Below are positions 41,341 through 52,966 of a DNA stretch of 64,000 nt, piece after piece. Both the position numbers and the translations under genes were made by a program. Under the pieces are notes generated by a model, which ran no database searches, had not been told where the DNA came from, and was given only the letters and a program-made list of their open reading frames with translations. This DNA comes from Ichthyophis bannanicus (taxonomy: Eukaryota; Chordata; Amphibia; Gymnophiona; Ichthyophiidae): contig CM066031.1 in assembly GCA_033557465.1 (NCBI GenBank), positions 177,847,043 through 177,911,042 of the forward strand, in the 5' to 3' direction. Numbering within the stretch: position 1 is the first letter of the stretch; the number at the start of each line of letters is the position of its first letter.

Positions 41341-43060
41341 GTGGTTCATCGAATTCAAATACATTTTATTTATTTATTTATTTATTTAAAAGGATTTCTA
41401 TACCGCCTTCTCCTTCAATACATTGTACTTTCTCTGTCAAAGCATGGCAGTGTGTTTCTGTTGTATGTGTGTAAGAAATTAATACAAAAACGATTCAAAA
41501 ATCTATTTGGAATTCAATATTAATACAGTGAATGTAGAGTGGGAGGAGTAGGAGTGTGACAAAGGGGTGTAGCAAGAAGAGACATGGCGCAAAGGTGTTG
41601 AGCTTTTCTCTTTCAAAGCGTTAGCCTACACTAGTCCTCAGTGATTTTTGTGTGTGTGCCTGGGGGTGGGGCATAGGTGGGAATAGGGTCAGGGAATGGG
41701 CAGAGCATGGCGAGACACAGGTGTCGGGTTTTTTTCGGTGAAAAAGTTGGCAACCCTAGTGGGGGGTTGAGGTTTGGGTGTCTTGTTGTGAATAGACCTT
41801 CAGTTTTCTTGAGGTTGATACTCAAGTTGTTTGATTGGAGCCAGTTTTCAGCTTCAGATAGGCAGGTTTGTAAATTGTCATAGTTGGGGTTGTGGATGTC
41901 TAGTGGAGAGTATACCATAATATCGTCTGCATATATATATGGTATCTTATATTGTGTTTTTTGAATATGTAACATATTGGCTGGATGAATAAGTTGAACT
42001 GTAGAGCAGATAAGGTGGAGCCTTGTGGGATACCTTGATTTTGGGAGAAGGTTGAAGAGGTTTTGTGATCTATTTGCACATATTGGTAACGATTTGAACC
42101 ACCTGAGGATTTGTCCGCTTATGCCTAGGTGATTGAGTCTTGAGATTAGAGTATTATGACTTACGTTGTCAAAAGCAGCTGAAATATCCAGAAAAATGAG
42201 AATGAATGCTTGTTTGGAGTTGTCCATTCCCTGAATGAGTGAGTCATATAGAACCAATAACAGAGTTTCAACCCTGTGAAAGGGGCGAAATCTGTATTGT
42301 TGATCATCTAACGGGGCATGTGAGTCAATAAAGTCTTGTAACTGTCGTTGGACTGCTTTCTCAAAGACTTTGGCTATGAATGGAATGCAGGCAATAGGTC
42401 AATAGGAAGAAGGTTCATCTTTATTGAGATTTTTATTCTTTAAAATGGGACGAATTGAGAACATTTTGAGCTGGTTGGGCATGATTCTCTGTAGGAGGGC
42501 TTGACTGACAATGTTTAAAAGGTATGGGGCTATTTCCTTTTTTATTGCTTTGATCCATGCAGCAGGGCAGGGGTCTTGGGGGGATGTTTTATTGAGTTTT
42601 GTGATTATGTCTGTTATTTGGCCTAAGTCAATGGTGCTAAATGACTGTCATTTGGTAGGATTAACTGCATTTATTGGGGAATCAAGTGGAACTGCTGTAC
42701 ACTTGGGTATTAGGTTGTGGGTGTAGTAATCCGCTAGGACATGTGGTTGGATGGGCATTTTATTTGAGCTATCGTATGGGGGTTTTGTTATTGATTTAAA
42801 AATTTTGAACAATTCTCTTGGGCGGTTGAATGCTTTGCTTAGAACTTTTGTGTGGTAGTTTCTTTTTGCCTTATTTATTTTTTATTTGTAAATATCAAGT
42901 GTTGAGTTGTATAGGGTTTTTAGTTTTGCGTTTTTTTTCTGTTCGCCATTTGAATTCTATTTTTCTGAGTTCTTTTTTTATCCTATTTAAGATGGGGGTA
43001 TACCATTTGTCAGATTGTCTGCACTGAGGTTTTTGTGGCTTTGGTGAAGCTTATGCTGCA
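41341..43060 (-). mobile_element. L2-like LINE fragment with RT domain
   Basis: The minus strand encodes reverse transcriptase parts: PIACIPFIAKVFEKAV (about 42390), FRPFHRVETLL, IFLDISAAFDNVSHNTL (about 42190), YADDIMVYSP (about 41920) and LSINLKKTE (about 41805). The 208-codon frame 41631-42257 covers the middle. The A/T-repeat tail and a TATACCGCC block at 41365-41410 fit a 3' end of the same family as 60733. Sequence between about 41410 and 41750 is not LINE-like. Multiple frameshifts. Confidence 0.75.
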
Positions 43061-43254
43061 GTCACGATTGATGTGTTCCATTTTGTTATTATTTCTTCAA
43101 CGAAGAAACTTAACGATACTATTTCTAGCAATTATAATGTATCCAATGGAAGAATCGATAAATTAATGATTGAATAATGTTTGGGAACAAGAATATAATT
43201 GGATTTCTCTAGTTATTATTGGAGCAACATATATTCGATACTCAACAGATTATT

Positions 43255-44928
43255 TCAGCTTGTTGTAAGTCTTTAACCTTTGCAACTGCTCCTTGTAGTT
43301 TTTTCTTAACTATTTTCCTCATTTTATCATAGTCTCCCTTTCGAAAGTTAAAAGGTAGTACTGTGGATTTCCTTACTTTTCCTCCTACACTAATTAAATC
43401 AAACGTGACCACGCTATGATCTCTATTGCCAAGTGGCCCCAACACCCTTATCTCTTAAACTAGATTTGGTGTTCCACTAAGGACTAGGTCCAATATGGCT
43501 TCCCCTCTGGTCAGTTCATGAACCAGCTGCTCCAAGAAGAAGTCATTTATTTCATCTAGGAACTTTATCTCCCTAGCATGTCCTACCGTGACACTGACCC
43601 AGTCGATACCGGGGTAATTGAAATCACCCATTATTATTACTGCGCTGTAACTTTTGTTAGCTTCCTTGATTTCTTTGAGCATTTCATCATCCATTTGTTC
43701 ATTCTGGTCAGGCGGTCAATAGTACACCCCCACTGCCATCACTTTCCCCTTTTTACATGGAATTTCAATCCATAGAGATTGTACAGCAAATTTTGTTTCC
43801 TGCAAAACTTTAATCCTTTCTGACTCAATGCTCTTTCTAACATAGAGCGCAACCCCTCCACCAATTTGATCAGCTCTATCATTATGATATAGTTTGTACC
43901 CAGGTATCACAGTGTCCCACTGGTTGTCCTTCTTCCACCATGTCTCTGATATTTCAATCATATCTAACCTCTCATTTAGTGTTATATATTCTAACTGTCC
44001 CATCTTAATTTTTAGACTTCAAGCATTTTAGAGACTATATTTTATTCATATTAATCTGGCTATTACATGGGTAATTTGGGATCTTTAAGCTCTGTCTCCT
44101 CCATCCTCGAGGGCATTTGGGCTACTTTACTCTTTTCTGGAACCTCTCTGCTTTTGGTAGTATCCTTCAAGGATACATTCTTCCAAACCATGCACTCTTG
44201 GGCGACTGTCGGATTTCCCTATTAACTAGTTTAAAAGCTGCTCTATCTCCTTTTTAAAGTTTAATGTCAGCAGCCTGGTTCCATCCCAGTTAAGGTGAAG
44301 CCCATCTCTTTGGAAGAGCCCCTCCTTTCCCCAGAATGTTCCCCACTTCCTAATAAATCCAAAACCCTCATCTCTGTGCCATTGTCTCATCCACGCATTG
44401 AGACTCCAGAGCTCTGCTTGCCTTTGGGTCCGGCGCATGGAATGGGAAGCATTTCAGAGAACGCTACCATGGACGTTCTGGATTTCAACTCCCTACCTAA
44501 AAGCCTAAATTTAGCCTCCAGAACCTCCCTACCACATTTTCCTATGTCATTGGTACCGACATGTACCAAGACAGCAGAATCCTCCCCAGCACTATTTAAG
44601 ACCTTATCTAGATGGCACGTGAGGTCCGCTACCTTCACACCAGGCAGGCATGTTACCAGGCGATCCTCATGTCCACCAGCCACCCAGCTATCTACATGCC
44701 TAATGATCGAATCACCAACTATAACGGCTGTCCTAACCCTTCCCTCATGGGTACATGGCCCTGGAGAAACCTCCTCGGTGCGAGAGGGTTTTACATCACC
44801 TGGAGGACAGGTCCTAGTTACAGGATCACGTCCTGCCACACCAGGGTGATGCCCTCCTGTCACGTGACCTCTCTCCTCCATGGCAACAGGGATGCTGCCA
44901 GACTGGAGGTGGGACTTCAGGACTATAT
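43255..44928 (-). mobile_element. CR1-type LINE family 1 (copy B), first part
   Basis: Homologous to 31990-35155 without the LTR-like insertion. It covers the N-terminal half of ORF2 (endonuclease; 43242-44003, several frame breaks) and most of ORF1 (44226-44932). The reverse transcriptase half is missing at 43255. It shows the empty LTR target site GGTACCGACATG near 44560. Confidence 0.88.
44226..44928 (-). pseudogene. CR1 ORF1 esterase region (copy B)
   Basis: Two overlapping frames, 44387-44932 and 44226-44438, with a shift near 44430. The first has GDSIIRHVD and VHVGTNDIG unbroken; the second has WMRQW and DGLHLNWDG. The N-terminal zinc-finger part lies beyond the L2 insertion at 48292-48508. 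Confidence 0.85.
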
Positions 44929-47900
44929 TCATCCCACAAACAATTCATCCCACAAACAATTATCCATAGATATCAACTCCAACCCTAAAAATAATCCCTC
45001 ACATAACCTACTCCATACCACCATTTCCCCTCCCTCATGTCCCTCTTGGAGAGTACACTTTCCTAGACACCCACACCCACACCCTGCTCACTCTAAGTCT
45101 CGGCATTACACTAGAAAACGACCCCCATGCTACTCTGATAAGAAATCTGCATGTAACTTGTCCAACCTCATCCATATCCCTCTCCTCCCCCTCTCCGCTC
45201 TCCCGTTTTCATGTGCCCTATGGAACGTATGCTGAGTCATCAAAAAAAACCGTTTATTCATGAGCTTTTCATCTCCAATGCCCTGCACCTTCTTGCCTTG
45301 ACGGAGACCTATCTTCCCCCAGATGACACTGCATCCGTTGCCTCTCTCTGCTACGGGGGCTACCAGTTCTCCCATATACCCCGACTTACTGGTCGCGGTG
45401 GTGGTGTTGGCCTCCTACTCTCTCCCTCCTGCCAATTCCAACCCCTTCTGCCACCCCATGGAGACTCCTTTGAAGTCCACTCCATTCACCTCCTCTCACC
45501 ACTTCCCCTCCGAATAGCTGTTATCTATCGCCCACTGGAGAAATCCAAATCAACCTTCCTCACCGACTTCGACTCCTGGCTTTCTGCCTTTATGGATCCC
45601 TCCTCCCCCACTCTTATTCTTGGCGATTTCAAGATTCACATCGACAACCTCTCTGACCCCCATGCCTCAAAGTTCCTTGCTCTTACCTCCTCGTTCGACC
45701 TGCAACTTTGCTCCACTGCCCCCATACATCTACACGGCCACTGCCTTGACCTAATACTATTCTCCAACTCCTCTCCTTCAAACCTCCGCAAATCAATCCT
45801 TCCCTTATCTGACCATCACCTCTTAACATTTACTCTTCAACTTCCACTGTCCCAGCCTCGTCCTGTCTCCTCCATCCTATTTAGAAACCTTCATAATATT
45901 GATCCCCTGACTCTCTCCTCCACCATCTCTCCATCTCTTTCCGCCATTTTATCCTCCAAGTCCATCGACGAGGCATTATCTTCATACAATGCTACATTAT
46001 CCTCAGCCCTTGATACTCTTGCCCCTCTCACCCCACGTCCTGTCATACGATCTACTCCCCAACCCTGGCTTTCACCCACAATCCATTACCTACGCATCTG
46101 CTCCCATTCTGCCGAACGTGATTGGTCCAAATCCCGCTCCCCGGAAGACCTTCTACATTTCAAATTCATGCTTGGTTCCTTCCAGTCAGCCTTAGCACTT
46201 GCCAAACAAGATTACTACATCCAGCTGAACAACTCCCTTGCCTCTGATCCTCGCCGTCTCTTTAATACCCTCAACTCCCTCCTCAAGGTCCCCCCGCCCC
46301 CGATCCCGCCCTCCCTTTCGGCCCAAACCCTAGCCGACTACTTCCACGACAAAATTCACAAGATTATCCTCCAAATCCCTACCCCCCCATCTACCTCCCC
46401 TCCTCCCCTATTCTCCTCCCCCACCCATACTCCATCTGCCACCCTCTCCTCCTTCCCTCCAATCTCTGAAGAAGAAACTGCACTCCTTCTGTCCTCCTCC
46501 AAACCCACCACCTGTTAATCAGACCCTATCCCCATCCATCTCCTACGTTTCATCCCCCTCACCATTGCCTCCTCCATCACTCATATCCTCAACCTCTCAC
46601 TCTCCACTGCAACTGTCCCTGTTGACTTCAAACATGCTGTTGTCACACCCCTCCTCAAGAAACACTCTCTTGATCCCACATGCCCTTCTAACTATTGACC
46701 CATCTCCCTCCTTCCCTTCATATCCAAACTAGTAGAATGAGCAGTCCACCGGCGCTTCCTTGACTTCCTCACCTCCCAAGCCCTCCTCGACCCACTTCAA
46801 TCCGGCTTCCGTCCTCTTCACTCCACTGAAACGGCACTCAAAAAAGTCACAAATGACCTGTTCCTAGCTAAATCCAAGTTCCTCTATTCTATCCTCATTC
46901 TTCTTGACCTTTCTGCTGCCTTTGACACCGTTGACCACGACCTTCTCCTCATCACCCTCTCCTCACTTGGCTTCAAGGACTCCGTACTTTCCTGGTTCTC
47001 CTCCTACCTCTCCCATCGCTCATTCAGCGTATGCTCTGGTGGCTCCTCCTTCTCCCCTACCCCGCTCTATGTAGGTGTACCACAGGGATCTGTCTTAGGC
47101 CCCCTCCTCTTCTCTCTCTATACCCAAAACCTGGGTGCCCTTATCTCCTCCCATGGCTTTCAGTACCATCTCTATGCCGATGACTCACAAATCTACCTCT
47201 CTACACTTAAGATTTCCCCGGCAACCCAGTCCAAGATCTCTGCCTGTCTTTCGGACATCGCTGCCTGGATGTCTCATCGATGACGGAAATTGAACATGTC
47301 CAAGACTGAACTCCTTGTCTTTCCACCTAAATCCTCCCCCCACTTCCTCCTCTCTTAATCCATGTTGATGGATCTACTATCCCTCCTGTTCCCTCGGCCC
47401 GTAATCTAGAAGTTATCTTTGACACCTCTCTCTCCTTCTCTGCTCATATCCAGCTTGTAGCTAAGACCTGCCGCTTCTTTCTCTACAACATCAGCAAAAT
47501 CCGCCCCTTCCTCTCTGAACACACTACCAAAACACTTATCCACTCCTTAATCTCCTCCCACCTCGATTACTGCAACCTACTCCTTACTGGTCTTCCCGTG
47601 AGCCACCTCCTTCCCCTTCAATCTATACAAAATCATGCTGCTCGACTAATCTTCTGCCAGCCTCGCCATGCCCATGTTACTCCTCTTTTAAGTTTGCTTC
47701 ACTGACTCCCTGTCCAATTCCGCATCCAGTTCAAGCTTCTCCTGCTGACCTATAAATGCACTCACTCTATGGCCCCTCATTACCTCCTATCTCTTATCTC
47801 TCCCTATGTCCCCTCTCAAAATCTGCGTTCCGCTAACAAATTTCTTCTATCAATGCCCTTCACCCACACTGCTGACTCCCGACTGCATTCCTTTCACCTT

Positions 47901-48284
47901 GCTGCACCTCACACCTGGCACAACCTGCCTGCGTCTGAGAGCCAGGCACCCTCCCTGGCCCTCTTCAAGTCCAGGCTAAAGACCCACCTCTTCACCGTTG
48001 CATTCAGATCCTGACTCCTTCCTCATCCCACCCTAACCCCCATCAACGTTTTGACCAACTTCAGACTAAACTGCACCACACCGTACCTTGCGTAGAACCG
48101 ATTAACACTCTACACTGTTTTTAACTAATGTACTACTCTAACTAGATTGCAAGCTCTGATGAGTACGACTCTGATGGGCAGAGACTGTCTCATGTACGCT
48201 GACTACCTCTTGTAGGTTAGGTTAGCTATGCAGCGCTGCGTGCGTGGTGCTGTAGTAGTGCTAAATAGTAGTAGTAGTAGTAGT
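44929..48284 (+). mobile_element. L2-type LINE, nearly full length, inserted in CR1
   Basis: 3356 bp flanked by ACTATAT (44922-44928 and 48285-48291), a 7-bp target duplication. The 5' end repeats TCATCCCACAAACAAT twice, and the 3' end is a (TAG)n tail typical of this group. One long protein is recognisable across it, in order endonuclease, reverse transcriptase and a C-terminal region. It ended active life long ago; several stops are TGA where CGA is expected. Confidence 0.9.
45211..48014 (+). pseudogene. L2-type ORF: endonuclease and reverse transcriptase
   Basis: The first open part (45211-46518) encodes the endonuclease: ALTETYLPPDD (about residue 28), GRGGGVGLL, IAVIYRPLE, TLILGDFKIH and LSDHHLLTF. 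A run of A at 45241-45249 seems to have shifted the frame just before it. After TAA at 46516 the same frame continues through reverse transcriptase motifs: [28 protein letters not shown] (about 46798), [14 protein letters not shown] (about 46900), [15 protein letters not shown] (about 47080) and [10 protein letters not shown] (about 47175). In-frame TGA codons occur at about 46696, 46738 and 47281. The C-terminus (47769-48014) has the AAPHTWHNLP and FKSRLKTHLF motifs of L2 proteins. Confidence 0.88.
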
Positions 48285-48745
48285 ACTATATCCCTGTAGG
48301 TCTCGTCTATGTACCTCTCTGTCTTTCTTATGTTTTCCAAGTCTGCTACTCTAGCCTCTAGAGAATGGGCTCGTTCCCTGAGAGCAAAGAGTTCCTTGCA
48401 CCTAGTGCACACGTAAGACCTCTGAGCAACTGGGAGAAAATCATACATGTGACACTCAATGCAAAAGACTGGAAAGCCCCCATCTTGCTGCTGGACTGCT
48501 GTCTGCATCTTAGTTTTAAGCTTGTGTTTAGATCTTTCAGTTCTTTACTTACTAAGGGTTGCTATCGATATTTATACTAATAAAACTGTACCTAATACGT
48601 TTAATATACCTTGTTCACCTGAAGCTTAATTAATCTCAGGTCCTTAGTGTATGACTGATTTGGATAACAAGCTTCACCTGAGAGCACCACCTTTCCTTTA
48701 AGATGTGTAAGTACCTATAAAGCTACGATTATCCCAGGGGGTGGG
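48285..48745 (-). mobile_element. CR1-type LINE family 1 (copy B), 5' part
   Basis: Continuation of the CR1 across the L2 insertion: N-terminus of ORF1 with the CIECHMYDF...CTRCKE cysteine pairs (48508 downward) and the proximal 5' UTR. Homology with copy A stops at about 48745. Confidence 0.85.
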
Positions 48746-49917
48746 TGTTAGAGTGCTGTGTCGATGTGTGTTTGTGAAGGTGTTAATTTGTATTAGTTTA
48801 TGATGGTGTCTCTTTTGGTTGAGGGTATACCTGTGGAAAGTGTTTCCAAAAATCAATGGGAGTATGTTTTGTCTGGGGTGGTGATAATGGATGGGGATAG
48901 GAAAGGATTGGAGGGGCTCATCTAATGGGGATAGTGCTTTAAGTGTCCAAGACACTATAAGTAGGATGAGTATGGCGTGAGTGAGCATTGATCTGGGTTC
49001 CATTTCGATTAGCGGCCTAGCTGTAGTAATGCAGGATGAATGTTTATTCAATTACTTTGCTAAAGACAGGTATATATCAGTCTGCTATAAGGATAATGCA
49101 AAAATTGCATTATCCTTGTACCAGTATGCAGGTAAGTAGTTAATTACAGGTATTTACAATGCAGTCACTTTGTAGTAACGAACAATAATTGGGACGGTAT
49201 AGCATGAAGTGATTAAGCAGATTTGTAGTTACAGACCAGAGTCCACATTAAATTATACTGAATGGGATGGTTAGACAAATTTATAGATGCAGTCCAATGT
49301 CCACATACAGTCAGCTCTGTGTAAAAGTGAAAAGGTGGGTTGTACTGCATGGTGTTAGGCACATTTGTAGATACAGTGCAGTGAATTCCTTACAGACAAC
49401 TTTGAGGATTTGGTAAAGATTAGATATGTCACATCATTAATCTGCATGGAGTCTGTTGGAAGGGACAAAGGGAGATAGTCCTTGGGGGTGGTAATGCACA
49501 TCGGCAGTGTAAATTTGTTCGCTGAAAGCCCAGTAGAAGGAGACTAGGCAGGCTTAAATGGTGGCCGGTGAATAACAGTATTTAAGAAGAGAGTATGTTC
49601 CTTAGTTCCGTAAGCAAAGGTGGGTAAGTGGACTTGGTCGGGAAGCTTGGATAGAGTGGCAGTGATCAGTAAGTAGTGTCTTAATTGATTTTCAGTTGTT
49701 TTCTTTCTAGTGAATGTTACGAGTGTGTGTAGATGTTACTTACTGCAGAGCAAGGCATCCTCTGTGTATTCCGTGTTGTCTTTGTCTCTCGGTGTAGCTA
49801 TATCAGTGATCCTAGGTAAGCTTTCATTGACCTGCCTCCATTCCCCACTTAAGGGCCACACCAAAGGACCCTCTGGTGAGGCCCTTAGGCGTGCTCCTGC
49901 CAGGCGCAGGTGCGCCC

Positions 49918-50204
49918 AATGGCACCTTCAATTTAAATTGCAGCTGGCTTCCTCTGATTGGGCCAGAGCCCCGGAGTTGGAGGAGACTGGCTTCTAGCTC
50001 TCCGGCTCTAACCCCAATCAGGGGGAGTTTAATGGTGGAGGTGGCTGCTTGGTCCTTTGCCCGATGACGCCTTTAATTTGAATTGCAGTTGGCTTCCTCT
50101 GATTGGGCAGGAGCCCCAGAGCGGAGAGGAGACTGGCTTCCAGCTCCCCAGCTCTAACCCTGATCAGGGGGAGCTCGATGGTGGTGGTGGTGGCTGCTTG
50201 GGTA
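49918..50204 (+). repeat. Two-unit tandem duplication (145 bp)
   Basis: Units at 49918-50062 and 50063-50204 share TTGCAGCTGGCTTCCTCTGATTGGG, GAGGAGACTGGCTTC, CTCTAACCC and GGGGGAG..GATGGTGG. Preceded by a repeat (49850-49917) that recurs at 51845-51907. Confidence 0.75.
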
Positions 50205-50654
50205 CAAAAATGAGATCTAAGGTTCTTCCTTTACTCTGGGTTAGTGTGTTTGAAATATGTGTATAGTGTAGGTCAACCATGGTGTTCAAGAAGTAAATTG
50301 TTTCTTTTGTGCGTAAAGAGGAGAGGTTTAGGTCTCCCAATATGATGAGCATCCTCTGTATTGAGGTATTTGTATATGCAGTTTCTAAGATTGCTGAGAG
50401 TTCCTCATCTTTGGTATTTGGTGCATGGTATATGAGGCTGATTGATGGGTTCCTGTTAGTGATCGTTATAATGTTGCATTCATCCAAGCTATATGAGGAG
50501 ATTGTGATACATTTTAAATGGTTTCGTGCAATAATGAGGACCCTTCCTCCTCTTTTTGAATTCCTAGGGCAGCTATGTACCGTGTATAGTAGGGAGGTGA
50601 TTTGATTGAGGATGACATTGTCTGTATCACATAGCCATGTTTCAGAGATACACA

Positions 50655-51345
50655 TGGAGGCCAATTCCAATCGGGACATCTCCCAGCCTTCCAGATGTCC
50701 AAAATATGGATGGCATGAATGTGTATCTGATTCTGCACCCATGAGAGCCAGACATTCCCGGCGGTGCAGAATCGGGCACTTAGACAAGCTAGACAGGCCC
50801 TGCTTCTGCAGTGTGGGACGTCTATCCACTTCCCCTGCTAGCCCTCCCTATGCTCCTGCTGTAGGCCCAGTGCCATGGTGTCTCATTGCCATTGCATTGG
50901 GATGCCAAGCAGGAGCACAGAAAGGCCCGATATACCCAAAAATTTCATCCTCGATGCCTGACCCTTGGTGGGGTCTACCAGGGCCGAGATCGGGTGGAAG
51001 GGTGTCACCTGATGCTTCTCCTTTCTTTGGGGGGGGGGGGAAATCCTTCCTGGTCGGATCACCGCCATCTATGGGACTTTTCCACCTTTGAGACGGAATA
51101 AGTCCCACGTCCATCTGCTCCCAGCTGAACGTACAGGGCTGTGACCGGAATAGGCCCTTTACGTCCAAGTTGTGCGGCTCACCCCTGCTCTGCCCGCTCT
51201 CCGCCCTGTTGCTGCCCCCTCCCACCCCCAACCCCAGTTTCCCACACAAAGGCCCTGTACATGCAAGAGCTTTAGGGACAGAATAGGCTTTCAGAGAATA
51301 ACAAGGGTTATACATCCAAACCGGATAAACATCCCCGCTATTCGC
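50655..51345. repeat. Unclassified GC-rich interspersed repeat
   Basis: Shares blocks (TGATTCTGCAC...AGAATC.GGCAC; CCACCTTTGAGACGGAATAAG; ACAGGGCTGTGACC) with 59160-59600 in the same orientation and with 26845-27225 and 63220-63730 inverted. No coding potential recognised. It splits a LINE endonuclease, so it is a genuine insertion, but no terminal repeats are clear. Confidence 0.6.
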
Positions 51346-51907
51346 TGTGCAGAATTACCCCCATTATGTCTAGCTTTTGGTCATTTATATTATCTATGAT
51401 TGTTTGGATTTTGTTTCTTATGGAGCATACATGAATTAATGCACATGAGAGCGTTGTGTGTTGTTGAGTACCTCCCTGTGCTGTTTGGTATGCTGTTTCA
51501 GGGATTATATGAATTAACCTGGGAGTCCTCTTGTAGATCTGGTTATGATTGTAGTGTCTTTGTGGTCTATTGTTCAGTGCACCTATTATCGGTATGTGGT
51601 ATGTGGTAACATGTGCGGTAATATGTTGGTGCTGCTGCATTCGTCAGTTGTAAAAGTGTTATGAGGCTCATGGTTAGAAGCGATGTTACCATTTTATTGT
51701 ATGTTTTACAGCAGTTGTGGTGCTTTTTATTCTTCCGCTCTCTAAAGTGCAGCGTTATGTTTCCCGGCTATTTGAAGGGGCTGCCTTGCCACTGACCTTG
51801 CTGGTACCCTGTTGTTTTACTCCAGTACTCTGTCCACTCCTTCGGTCCACTCCAAGGGCCACATCTAAGAGCCCTTTGGCATGGCCCTTAGGCGCAGGTG
51901 CACCTGA

Positions 51908-52190
51908 AGCGCAGTTGTTTTAAAGGTCTCTCCATACAAAGATTCAGCTTGTCCAAGCCTTGGTATTTTCAATAGTATCATATGGATGTGAAAGTTGAAC
52001 AGTGAAAAAGAAAGACAGGAAGAAAGTCAATGCTTTTGAATTAAGGTACTGGCGAAGAAGAAACCAGTCAGTACTACCGGAGATCAAACCTAAGATTTCT
52101 TTAGAAGCTCAGATGACAAAACTTTGGCTTTTATATTTTGGACACATCATACGAAGAGAGAGATCATTAGAGAAAGACATCATTCTTGGC
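51908..52190 (+). mobile_element. RTE-type LINE fragment (copy 2), first part
   Basis: Inverted homologue of 29700-29988. The plus strand encodes KVNAFELRYWRR and SLEAQMTKLWLLYFGHIIRRERSLEK. It continues at 56656 after the CR1 insertion. Confidence 0.8.
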
Positions 52191-52405
52191 ATAGTAACAT
52201 AGTAACATAGTAAGTGACGGCAGATAAAGACCAGCATGGTCCATCTAGTCTGCCCAGCAGGATGGCAAGAGTAGGTGCACCTGTCGCTCTGTGCAGGCCA
52301 CCCCTCTCCATGTTTTTGTTTCTGTTTAGGGGTGAACCCACCACTCCATGTAGGACACCCTTATTTGTTCAGATGCTAGATAGTTCAGAAGTTAGATGGT
52401 ACTGT

Positions 52406-52966
52406 TTATTTTGCTTTTATCCTGTTGCTGTAAAGGGATCCACTGTGTTTGTCCCATGCCGTTTTGAATTCCATCACCGTGTTTGCCCTCACCACTTCCA
52501 TCGGGAGGGCATTCCAAGCATCCACCACCCTTTCAGTGAAGAAATATTTCCTGACATTGCCTTTCAATTTACCACCTTGCAGCTTCATGTTATGCCCTCT
52601 AGTTTTACAGCTTCCCCGTCTTTGGAAGAGGTTTGTTTGTTCATCATTTCTCTTTAAGTATTTAAAGGTCTGAATCATATCTCCCCTGTCCCTCCTCTCC
52701 TCCAAAGTGTACATATTTAGGTCTTCAAGTCTCTTCTCATAAGGCTTCTGACGCAGGCTCCAAATCATTTTGGTCGCCTTTCTCTGAACAGTTTCCAGTC
52801 TTTTTACATCTTTTGCAAGATATGGCCTCCAAAACTGAACACAGTATTCCAAGTGAGGCCTCACCAGTGACTTGTACAGTGGCATAAGTACCTTTCCTTT
52901 CTGCTGGTAATCCCTCTTTGAATGCAGCCCAACATCCTCCTGGCTTTTGCCACCGCCTTGTCGCAC
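52406..52966 (-). pseudogene. CR1 family 2 ORF2, C-terminal segment (shifted frame)
   Basis: The true continuation of ORF2 after a frameshift at about 52905-52925: it takes over at VLMPLYKSLVRPHLEYCVQFW and runs through ETVQRKATKMI, DRGDMIQTFKY and RKYFFTERVV to a stop at 52406. About 160 relevant residues; the first 25 or so codons of the open frame are out-of-frame text. Confidence 0.88.

Larger units (their letters stand above)
48746..51750 (-). mobile_element. Degraded L2-like LINE region (endonuclease), interrupted
   Basis: The minus strand contains an endonuclease in two pieces. The N-terminal text SIRNKIQTIIDNINDQKLDIMG (51340-51450) and the continuation ISETWLCDT...SLIYHAPN...ILGDLNLSS...GRTLDLIFV (50640-50215) are separated by an inserted GC-rich repeat (about 50655-51345). 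Downstream (49040-49830) I recognise nothing firm, apart from a short frame at 48698-49051 of unknown type. Confidence 0.6.
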
